A DNA stretch of 50,411 bases from Sulfitobacter sp. (lineage in GTDB: Bacteria > Pseudomonadota > Alphaproteobacteria > Rhodobacterales > Rhodobacteraceae). Under the pieces are notes generated by a model, which saw only the letters and a list, made by a program, of their open reading frames with translations, was not told where the DNA came from and made no database searches. How positions within the stretch are numbered: position 1 is the first letter of the stretch; each line of letters opens with the position of its first letter. Made by a program: the position numbers and the translations under genes. The stretch spans positions 1 to 50,411 of the forward strand of contig JAGXHE010000181.1 of NCBI GenBank assembly GCA_024636445.1, read 5' to 3'. Of the stretch, positions 43,812 to 50,411 are shown in pieces.

Positions 43812-45122
43812 TCAGCCCAGCCAGTTGGGAAGGAACAGGACGATCTCGGGGAAGGCGATCAGCAACGCCACGATCAGCAGGTCGATCACCACAAACCAGA
43901 AAACCCCCCTAAAGATCGTGGTCAGTGACGCAGTGTTGCCCACCACGCCTTTGATCACGAACACGTTCATCCCCATTGGCGGCGTGATCATCCCGATCTC
44001 AAGCATTTTGACCAGCACGACCCCGAACCACAGCAGACTATAGCCTGTCTCGTCAACCAAAGGCAGAACGATGGGCAGCGTCAAAAGCATGGCGCCCACG
44101 GGTTCCAGCATCATCCCCAGCACCAGATAGACAACCACCACGCCGACCATGATCAGGACCGGCGACACGCCGAAGGCCAGTATCGAAGACGACAGCGCGT
44201 CGCCAATGCCCGACAGCGCCAGAAAGCGTGTCAGCAGGCTTGCACCCACCGCGATGATCAACAGCGCTGCGGTGGTTGTGATCGTCTCGACCAGCGCCAT
44301 GCGCACAGCCTTGAACGTCAGTGTCCGGTTCAATGCTGCCACAATCATCGACAACAACGCCCCGATGGCCCCCGCTTCGGTCGGAGTAAAGGCTCCACCA
44401 AAGAGGCCCGCGAAAACGCCGATCACGATCAGCAAGACTGGCCATGTTTGACCCAACGCCTTGATCTTTTCTGCCCGCGTCGCTTTGTTGCCATCCACCG
44501 GCGGCGCAAGGCTGGGGTTAATTTTCACCCGAACGATGATCAGCAGCACGTAAGCGGCGAGCGTGATCATCCCGACGACAAGCCCGCCCAGAAACAACTG
44601 GCTGACCGACTGGCGCGAGATGATACCATACAGGATCATCAGGATGGACGGCGGAATGAGCGCACCGATGGTACCCGCAGCGGCGACCGTTCCGGTTGCC
44701 AGTTCCGCGCTGTACCTGTTGCGTATCATTTCAGGCACCGCAATCTTACCCATTGCAGCAGAGCACGCCACCGACGATCCGGTCACCGCGGCAAAGCCTG
44801 CACAGCCAAAAACCGACGCAATCGCAAGCCCTCCGGGAAGACCGGACAACCATACCTGCGCAGCACTGAACAGCCCTTGGGTCAGGCGTGTGTGATAGCA
44901 GATAAAGCCCATCATCAAAAATGCGGGGATCGAACTGAGAACCCAGCTGTTGGCAAAGTTATAGGGCACGATGCCCAGCGATCCCCACGCGATGTTCCAG
45001 CTGAACATCGACCACAGGCCACCAAAGGAAACTGCGATCAGCGACACTCCGATCGGCACGCGCATCAGTATCAAAAAGAACAGAGCGCCGACAAACAGGC
45101 CGGCAATTTGGATGTCAGACAT
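43812..45122 (-). CDS. dctM: TRAP transporter large permease
   Basis: This 436-residue DctM-type permease has about 12 membrane segments, including the opening GLFVGALFFLILMRVPIGVSLIAVSF, the re-entrant-loop-like GTVAAAGTIGALIPPSILMILYGI and the late LPLVDETGYSLLWFGVVLVKMLEIGMITPPMGMNVF, which are family signatures. It moves organic acids or similar solutes inward, driven by ion gradients and fed by the DctP binding protein. It overlaps dctQ by eight bases. Full length. Confidence 0.95.
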   Translation of the reverse strand: MSDIQIAGLFVGALFFLILMRVPIGVSLIAVSFGGLWSMFSWNIAWGSLGIVPYNFANSWVLSSIPAFLMMGFICYHTRLTQGLFSAAQVWLSGLPGGLAIASVFGCAGFAAVTGSSVACSAAMGKIAVPEMIRNRYSAELATGTVAAAGTIGALIPPSILMILYGIISRQSVSQLFLGGLVVGMITLAAYVLLIIVRVKINPSLAPPVDGNKATRAEKIKALGQTWPVLLIVIGVFAGLFGGAFTPTEAGAIGALLSMIVAALNRTLTFKAVRMALVETITTTAALLIIAVGASLLTRFLALSGIGDALSSSILAFGVSPVLIMVGVVVVYLVLGMMLEPVGAMLLTLPIVLPLVDETGYSLLWFGVVLVKMLEIGMITPPMGMNVFVIKGVVGNTASLTTIFRGVFWFVVIDLLIVALLIAFPEIVLFLPNWLG

Positions 45123-45666
45123 TGGGCTGTTCTTCCGAAAGGTAAGGGTCTTCGATGGTCACGAGACTAAGTCCGCTGTCCTTGCCGGTAATCATTGCGA
45201 TCAGCTTCCAGACCGACACAAGCGCCATCATCCCGAAGCCGACAGGCAGATAGAAATAGGTGGGCCATGTCAGGATTTTGCCACCCGCCTCGATCGAATA
45301 GGCACCGGTGGCGTATTTCGCCATCGCCTCTTGGCCCGTCCGCACGGCAACGGCAACGGTGACAATCGCGGTGACCAGCGTTGCGAAAAAAAGCAGGACC
45401 GTCTGGATTTTGTCAGGAAAGCGTTCGACCAGAAGTTCGACTGCGATGTGACTGTCTTTCTGCTCGACCAACCCAAGCGGCAGAAACGCAATCGCGACCA
45501 TATAAAAGGCCGAAACGTACAGGATCGTTGCATTCAGTGGCTGCTCAAAGACATAGCGCATCGTGACGTCAGCCGACACATGCAGCACCATCAGCAATAC
45601 CAGAATACCCGCGATACCAGACGCACCGGCATTGATCCCCGAGATCAACTTGCCAATGGGTTTCAT
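45115..45666 (-). CDS. dctQ: TRAP transporter small permease
   Basis: This protein has about 183 residues and four membrane helices: GIAGILVLLMVLHVSADVTMRYVF (a typical DctQ first helix with its Arg-Tyr-Phe end), ILYVSAFYMVAIAFLPLGLVEQKDSHIAVE, VLLFFATLVTAIVTVAVAV and TYFYLPVGFGMMALVSVWK. ATG 45666 (MKPIGKLI) follows GAGGGA; the track start at 45732 is less likely. It sits between dctP and dctM. Confidence 0.92.
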   Translation of the reverse strand: MKPIGKLISGINAGASGIAGILVLLMVLHVSADVTMRYVFEQPLNATILYVSAFYMVAIAFLPLGLVEQKDSHIAVELLVERFPDKIQTVLLFFATLVTAIVTVAVAVRTGQEAMAKYATGAYSIEAGGKILTWPTYFYLPVGFGMMALVSVWKLIAMITGKDSGLSLVTIEDPYLSEEQPNV

Positions 45667-45701
45667 AAGAAATCCCTCACTCATCAGTCTGAACAGGAAA
45701 A

Positions 45702-45727
45702 GGGGCACCCTTGAACAAAGGTGCCCC
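45702..45727 (-). other. Hairpin between dctP and dctQ
   Basis: GGGGCACC (45702-45709) and GGTGCCCC (45720-45727) form a perfect 8-bp stem with a 10-base loop. On the minus strand it is followed by TTTTCC, so it can act as a partial terminator or as a decay barrier that keeps dctP mRNA above dctQM mRNA. Confidence 0.65.
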
Positions 45728-45738
45728 GACACGAAAGT

Positions 45739-46899
45739 TTACTGTGCGTAGGTCGCAGGATCGACCTTCGAGATCACCTCGTCCCAATACAACTGCTGCA
45801 GCTGCTCCTTGGAGTCGATGTCGGCAACCAAACCGTACCATTTTTCCAAAATGGGCTGAAATTCAGCCGTGATCTCGTTTGCCCGCTCGACGCCGTATGT
45901 CTCGCGGAACAGATCGGATACGATGGCCAGATCTTCGCGTGCAAAATCCTTGACCGCTGTGGCCAGTTCGGCTTCGGGTTGCAGAATGTTGATGCCGTTC
46001 TCTTTGGCGTGCTGGATGGCAGCAGCATCATCGCTGTAGAAACCCCAAGTCGTGCTTGCGGTCATTTGCGCACCACCCCAAAGCAGCGCCTCGCGCTGTT
46101 CGTTGGTCAGCGACGTCCAGCGGTCGGCGTTGATGTTGGCCGACGCAACGCCAGCAAAAGCACCGCCCGGAACAGCCAGCGTGATGTCGGTGACGACTTC
46201 GTGCAGGCTATAGTTGGTCAGCTCAGGTGCGCTGAGCATGGCACAATCGAGGATGCCTTGGTCCAGGCCTTCGTACACCTCGTTGACAGGCAGACGCACA
46301 CCTTGGGCTCCGAATTTTTCAGCAAAACGCACAAACCCGGCGCCGCCCGCACGCAGACGCTTGCCTGCCAGATCCTCAATCGAAGTGACCTGAACGTCTT
46401 TGCAAAGCAGGTTATACAGCGGGGTCACGCCGCCACCGGTGTAGACCTGATTTTGTGCCTGGAACTCCGCCAGACATTCAGGGCAGTCGTTGAACGTGTA
46501 TTCCAGCATTGCGCCAGTATAGGCCAACGGCTCTTTGCCCGTCGGGTTTTCGGCCAGCGTGATCAGCAGGTTCAATTCGTGCAGGAACAGGTTCGTGCTG
46601 TATTCTGCGGGCAAATAGGGCGTCAGGACGAAACCCACATCGGCCAGACCGTCACGCACGCCGGGGCTGGTTTCCGACAGGCTTAGCAGTGACATCGGGA
46701 ACCCGGTGATCGAAAGCGAACCTTCAGAGCGTTCTTCCACAGCTTTCTTGTAGTCGGCTACACCGATGCCAATGGCCGAGCTTTCGGGGTATCCGTAAGC
46801 AAAGTTCAGGCTTTCCTGCGCCATTGCCGGCGCGGCGATAGCCGAGGCCATACCCATTGCGACGGCTGCGATTGCGAGTGATGGTTTTCTGTAAGTCAT
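45739..46899 (-). CDS. dctP: TRAP transporter solute-binding protein
   Basis: This 386-residue periplasmic protein starts at ATG 46899 (MTYRKPSLAIAAVAMGMASAIAAPAMAQ), behind a strong GGAGGAG site. The mature sequence has the DctP layout: LNFAYGYPESSAIGIGVADYKKAVEERSEG, GVRDGLADVGFVLTPY, and the conserved segment LAGKRLRAGGAGFVRFAEKFGAQGV with the ligand-binding Arg, then EVYEGLDQGILDCAM. Several cysteines (FNDCPECLAEF, LLCKDV) are unusual. The ligand is unknown; the adjacent acyl-CoA synthetase suggests a carboxylate. Confidence 0.92.
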   Translation of the reverse strand: MTYRKPSLAIAAVAMGMASAIAAPAMAQESLNFAYGYPESSAIGIGVADYKKAVEERSEGSLSITGFPMSLLSLSETSPGVRDGLADVGFVLTPYLPAEYSTNLFLHELNLLITLAENPTGKEPLAYTGAMLEYTFNDCPECLAEFQAQNQVYTGGGVTPLYNLLCKDVQVTSIEDLAGKRLRAGGAGFVRFAEKFGAQGVRLPVNEVYEGLDQGILDCAMLSAPELTNYSLHEVVTDITLAVPGGAFAGVASANINADRWTSLTNEQREALLWGGAQMTASTTWGFYSDDAAAIQHAKENGINILQPEAELATAVKDFAREDLAIVSDLFRETYGVERANEITAEFQPILEKWYGLVADIDSKEQLQQLYWDEVISKVDPATYAQ

Positions 46900-47191
46900 T
46901 AAAGCTCCTCCCGAGCATTTTTCATCTACATGCCGAAGTCGCGGCAATGGTGTTTCCTCGGTGCATGCCGCAGCAAGATTTCCCCTGCGCCGCCTGCCAG
47001 GCTCCTCCCAAAAGCACTTCAGCAAAAACATTCCGACTGGTACGTATGAACATCAACGAGACGCTCCGAGTGTCAACCCACGTCCCTGCGTCACAATTCA
47101 TAAAGCTTGCACACAGGGGGTAAAAACTGCCCGTATAGGTGAATACCCCGCAAGCGCGCGCTGCTTGTTTCCAAAAAATACGGACCATCTG
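46900..47191. promoter_or_regulatory. Divergent control region of the TRAP operon and tetR
   Basis: This 292-bp gap between two divergent starts must hold both promoters. A short imperfect inverted repeat around CCGACTGGTACG (47033-47044) recalls TetR-type operators with CCGAC/GTCGG arms, but only part of the arms match. No confident -35/-10 pair was picked. Confidence 0.35.
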
Positions 47192-47824
47192 ATGACAGCG
47201 ACAGAGCACATACCGACCAAACGCCAACTTGCCAGCCAGCAAGAGATTATTCAGGCTGCAGCCTCGTGTTTCATGAAATACGGATTGGACAAGGCCACGA
47301 TGAAAGACATGGCCCGCGAGTTGGGATCATCCAAAGGCCGCGTCTATCATCACTTCGATTCCAAAAACGAAATTTTCTTCGAGGTGTACCGTCAGGCCAT
47401 GCAATTTTGTTTCGACGCGGTGCTACCTATCGTAAACCAGCCCATGGCCGCAGATGAAAAGCTGCTGAAAATGGCCAAGGCGCACGCAATGGTAATGATG
47501 GAAACCCTGCCGTTTCAACGCAGCATCCGTCAGGGTGTGAACGTCTACCTGCACGGACACAAAATCGGCGCCGAACGCGAGGTGCTGAACGCATTGATTG
47601 CGCGGCGCAACGATTACGAAGACCTGTACCGCGCGGTGCTGCAACAAGGCGTCGAAGACGGCACCCTGTCGACGCCTGATGTCGCGATCGCAGGCCGCGC
47701 CATTATGGGTGCTTTGAACTCGTTGGTCGATTGGTACCGCGTCCGCCCCGATCAATGCCGCGCCGACCAGATAAGGATCGCCGACACGATGGCCGAAACG
47801 ATCATCAAAGGGCTGTCCGCCTAA
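47192..47824 (+). CDS. TetR-family transcriptional regulator
   Basis: This 210-residue regulator starts at ATG 47192 (MTATEHIPTKRQLASQQEII). The N-terminal helix-turn-helix is clear: IIQAAASCFMKYGLDKATMKDMARELGSSKGRVYHHFDSKNEIFFEVY. The helical ligand domain follows and ends in AETIIKGLSA. It lies between the TRAP operon (divergent) and the acyl-CoA synthetase gene (convergent, overlapping stop), so it probably senses the transported acid or its CoA ester and represses one or both. The track start at 46961 is not supported. Confidence 0.92.
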   Translation: MTATEHIPTKRQLASQQEIIQAAASCFMKYGLDKATMKDMARELGSSKGRVYHHFDSKNEIFFEVYRQAMQFCFDAVLPIVNQPMAADEKLLKMAKAHAMVMMETLPFQRSIRQGVNVYLHGHKIGAEREVLNALIARRNDYEDLYRAVLQQGVEDGTLSTPDVAIAGRAIMGALNSLVDWYRVRPDQCRADQIRIADTMAETIIKGLSA

Positions 47825-49416
47825 ACCAAATTGCGCAGCGTTTTCTTCACGATCTTGCCATTGGCGTTTCTGGGCAGCGGGTTGGCGCAGAAGGTCACGA
47901 AGTCGGGCGTTTTGTAATCAGCCAGATGCGCCGCACAATGCGCCTTTACCGCAGCGGCATCCAAGGCGGGGTCACTGCTGTGTACAAAAATATGCAGCTT
48001 TTCCCCCAAAACCGGATCAGGCTGTCCAATGGCCGCGCATTCGATCACCGACGGGTGGGCCGTCAGCGTATTCTCCACCTCTGCGCTGTAAATGTTATAG
48101 CCGCCGCGAATGATCATATCCTTGCTGCGGTCGTGCAAACGCACAAAACCCTGGGCGTCCCGCGATCCGACGTCACCACTTTTCCAAAAGCCGTCCTGAA
48201 ATTCCTGTGCTGTCTTTTCGGGATTGTTCCAATAGCCCGGCACAACCATCGGCCCCTTGATCCACATTTCGCCCGGCGCGTCCGTCTCTACATCGCGACC
48301 ATCAGCATCGACAATCCGGATTTCGCCACAGGGCACGGCAATGCCGATGCTGTCCGCCCGTTCGACCCCCAGTCCCAGCGGCAAAATCGTAGCGGGCGAG
48401 GTCAGCTCAGTCGCGCCATAAGCGTTGACGAGGACCAGATCAGGCAGCTTTTCCGTCAGCGCGCGAATGGTCGATTCCGCCATTGGCGCACCGCCATACC
48501 CCCCGATCCGCCAATGCGACAGATCATGATCCGCCACGTTGCATCGCAGCAAAAACAGGTTGTACATCGTCGGCACCATCAGTGTCTGCGTGACCTTTTC
48601 GCGCGCAGCAAGGGCCAGAAAATCCTCCGCCTTGAACGCCCGCATGATCACACTGCATCCCGAAGTGCGCAGCATGGTAAACAGCGTCGCCACCAATCCG
48701 GTCACATGCGATGCGGGCACTGCCAGCAAAGACCGCTCGCCCTCGCCCAGATCCATGCACAGCTCGAAGTGCATGGCAGAGTGGATGATGTTGAGATGGG
48801 TCAGCATCGCGCCCTTGGGCTGCCCCGTGGTGCCAGACGTGTAAAGAATGACGGCCGTGTCCTCCTCGTCAATCTGAACAGGAGGGAGCATTTCACCAGA
48901 CGCAATCAGTGTTTCATAGCCTCGCGAACCCGCTGCCTGCCCACCGACGCTCAGCCGGTACTGCAACGCAGGCGTGCTTTCGGCATCAGGTAATCTATCA
49001 GCAATATCAGCATCATGAAACAAAACAGTGGCGCCGCAATCGTTCAGTATATGCTGCAATTCCGGCGTTTGCTCGCGTACATTGATCGGAACGGCAATCG
49101 CACCCATGCGAAGACTGGCCAGCAAAACGATCAAAAATTCCGGCCCGTTGCCCAACAGCAAAGCCACCCGCGCGCCCTTACCCAGACCAAGTCTGACAAG
49201 GCCAGCGGCCACGGCTTTGATCTGGTCATCAAGCTGACGATAGCTAAGACGCAGGTCGTCACAGACCAACGCCTCGGCATGCGGGTTGCGCATAACAGCC
49301 TGCTGCACCATCGCATTCAGATCACTGGGACGATCAGAAAAACACTTGATATTGGAGCGCGCAAAGTGCGTCTCTTCAGAAATCCTGTCGGTTATGTGTG
49401 TGGGCCAGCTTTGCAT
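47821..49416 (-). CDS. Acyl-CoA synthetase / AMP-dependent carboxylate ligase
   Basis: This 531-residue ANL-superfamily enzyme starts at ATG 49416 (MQSWPTHITDRI) behind GGAGGAC. Motifs are the P-loop VILYTSGTTGQPKGAMLTH (about 190-207), NAYGATELTSPAT, the hinge GDVGSRDAQGFVRLHDRSKDMIIRGGYNIYSAEVE and the catalytic lysine in NANGKIVKKTL near the end. It activates a carboxylic acid to its CoA thioester through an acyl-AMP. The acid is unknown; the TRAP importer upstream may supply it. Confidence 0.94.
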   Translation of the reverse strand: MQSWPTHITDRISEETHFARSNIKCFSDRPSDLNAMVQQAVMRNPHAEALVCDDLRLSYRQLDDQIKAVAAGLVRLGLGKGARVALLLGNGPEFLIVLLASLRMGAIAVPINVREQTPELQHILNDCGATVLFHDADIADRLPDAESTPALQYRLSVGGQAAGSRGYETLIASGEMLPPVQIDEEDTAVILYTSGTTGQPKGAMLTHLNIIHSAMHFELCMDLGEGERSLLAVPASHVTGLVATLFTMLRTSGCSVIMRAFKAEDFLALAAREKVTQTLMVPTMYNLFLLRCNVADHDLSHWRIGGYGGAPMAESTIRALTEKLPDLVLVNAYGATELTSPATILPLGLGVERADSIGIAVPCGEIRIVDADGRDVETDAPGEMWIKGPMVVPGYWNNPEKTAQEFQDGFWKSGDVGSRDAQGFVRLHDRSKDMIIRGGYNIYSAEVENTLTAHPSVIECAAIGQPDPVLGEKLHIFVHSSDPALDAAAVKAHCAAHLADYKTPDFVTFCANPLPRNANGKIVKKTLRNLV

Positions 49417-49486
49417 GAACGGTCCTCCAAGCTCATTTCGGCACACCGTTGCAACCATCGTTTAAGAGTTTCAACACAGGATGTGA

Positions 49487-49687
49487 GGTGAGCAGTCATT
49501 CCGCTACGTCTTACCCCCTGAACAGCTCCACTGCCGAAATTGCGGCATAAAGGGATTCAACCTCCCGGTTCAGATTATCTATTGGGGCCTTGTTTTCCTA
49601 AAGCCATTGCTGATCGTCGGCGGCTGGTTGACGCTGCTGCACGCCCGCGAGGCGCAGCGGGTCGCAGAGGCGCGGTGGCCCGGTTAA
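49487..49687 (+). other. Open frame without a start codon, possible gene remnant
   Basis: An open plus-strand frame of 66 codons reads GEQSFRYVLPPEQLHCRNCG, then NLPVQIIYWGLVFLKPLLIVGGW and AREAQRVAEARWPG before a TAA. It looks like one membrane helix with a charged tail, and codon use is coding-like, but no ATG or GTG precedes it and a TGA lies directly upstream. It may be the 3' end of a lost gene. The rest of the 467-bp gap (49417-49883) shows no gene. Confidence 0.3.
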
Positions 49688-49883
49688 CTGTCAGCTTGTT
49701 GTGTGCGACCCAGACCAGCAACAAGATTGGGCGGCGACGGCCGCACTGCGGGACCTAGTGAACCCTAGAGGCGCATTCACAACTGCGTTTGAAGACTTTT
49801 CAGGTTCGACCGCGTCGATACCGGGCTTTGGCGAGACCATACTATCGCCGCCCGCAGCCCCAACCCAATGATAAAGGCCGCCT

Positions 49884-50411
49884 TCACTCAGCAGCGTGCA
49901 ACGGACCCGCAGTCGCCTGCGATGCGGACGCGTTGAAATACCCGTCCTTCAACTCGGACCAGCCCATATGCTTTCGCAGCTTTTTGAATTCGGCCCCGAG
50001 CGCGTCGATGTTTGCATAGGTCGCATGGCGGTCGCTTTGCACGTATTTCACACCGCCGCGCAGGTCTGGCGTGTAGTCCTGCATGCGTTTCTGGAGTTTG
50101 TCCCAAGCAGCAGGGTCATCACGTTGCGCACGGATCGTTTGACCGATCAGATCAGCCATGCCGTCAAACATCTTGTAGATACCGCCATTGGTTTCCGTAA
50201 ACCCGAGCCCGAAGAGTTGCGAATTCACGCGACTGAACATCTGCAGGTAGTTGTCGGGACGATCCCCTTTCCAGCTGAATGCGCCTTTCTCCACGTAAGG
50301 CACCTGCCATTCGTAACCCGTGGCACAGATCACCAGATCAACAGTTTCGCGGCTGCCGTCCTTGAAGACAACATCTTTACCATCCAGCCCGTCCACATCC
50401 ACCTTTGCTGC
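49884..50411 (-). CDS. Flavin-containing monooxygenase-like protein, 3' part
   Basis: This is the C-terminal 175 or so residues of a gene that runs off the right edge; the first visible codons are AAKVDVDGLDGKD. The VDLVICATGYEW segment is the C-terminal ATGY motif of FMO and Baeyer-Villiger-type flavoproteins. It is followed by QMFSRVNSQLFGLGFTETNGGIYKMFDGMADLIGQTIRAQ, a pattern I associate with bacterial FMOs annotated as NAD(P)/FAD-dependent oxidoreductases. The FAD and NADPH fingerprints are outside the window, so the substrate cannot be discussed. Confidence 0.82.
   Translation of the reverse strand, partial: AAKVDVDGLDGKDVVFKDGSRETVDLVICATGYEWQVPYVEKGAFSWKGDRPDNYLQMFSRVNSQLFGLGFTETNGGIYKMFDGMADLIGQTIRAQRDDPAAWDKLQKRMQDYTPDLRGGVKYVQSDRHATYANIDALGAEFKKLRKHMGWSELKDGYFNASASQATAGPLHAAE

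Noticed and set aside
47033-47044. CCGACTGGTACG as a definite TetR operator
   Set aside because: Only about four of seven flanking pairs are complementary, so it is mentioned within the control region but not called as a site.

Overview
This looks like chromosomal DNA from a marine alphaproteobacterium of the Roseobacter group (Rhodobacteraceae). The evidence is the high-GC, tightly packed coding, protein families that I recognise from that group (DUF2842, DUF6524, a 3FCR-like omega-transaminase, cobalt nitrile hydratase, TRAP and polar amino acid ABC transporters), and the hflK-hflC-DUF2065-degP order. No rRNA, tRNA, CRISPR array, intact insertion sequence or replication origin was seen. Everything is read by eye; no database search was run, and all family names rest on recognised motifs.

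Layout. 0-8.2 kb: the 5' end of a FdsG/NuoE-like subunit, a small secreted protein, an omega-transaminase, a cyclase-family hydrolase, xseA, purD, a [2Fe-2S] ferredoxin coupled to a secreted FG-GAP protein, and a lipoprotein. 8.2-14.6 kb (minus strand): rpiA-gor-hflK-hflC-DUF2065-degP, a pentose phosphate/thiol redox/membrane protein quality control block. 14.8-21.1 kb: GST-sdaA-DMT exporter, thiamine diphosphokinase, and an 842-residue extremely acidic protein of unknown function. 21.2-25.5 kb: purA-DUF2842-VOC, a DUF6524 membrane protein, a cobalt-type nitrile hydratase operon, and secG. 26-31.1 kb: pyrG-rlmJ-DUF1330, a secreted protein, two tandem TerB-like genes and a PhnD-like periplasmic-type protein that lacks a signal peptide.

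31.3-39.5 kb is a catabolic operon: a polar amino acid type ABC importer followed by two glutamine synthetase-like ligases, a class I glutamine amidotransferase and a PuuB-like FAD oxidase. This resembles the gamma-glutamylation (Puu) route for putrescine or another amine: import, gamma-glutamylation, oxidation, removal of glutamate. A repeated TTTGATCAAA palindrome precedes two of its segments. 39.5-41.3 kb is a scar with a frameshifted tniQ-like transposition gene. 41.3-43.8 kb is a four-gene cluster that I do not recognise; it encodes three copies of one membrane-anchored module plus two secreted proteins, and it is the best candidate for an undescribed system. 43.8-50.4 kb holds a TRAP transporter, a divergent TetR regulator, an acyl-CoA synthetase and the 3' end of a flavin monooxygenase, probably for uptake and activation of an organic acid.

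Recurring structural themes are intergenic repeats directly after stop codons (two copies), hairpins between solute-binding protein genes and permease genes in both transporter operons, and convergent genes whose stop codons overlap by four bases (three pairs).
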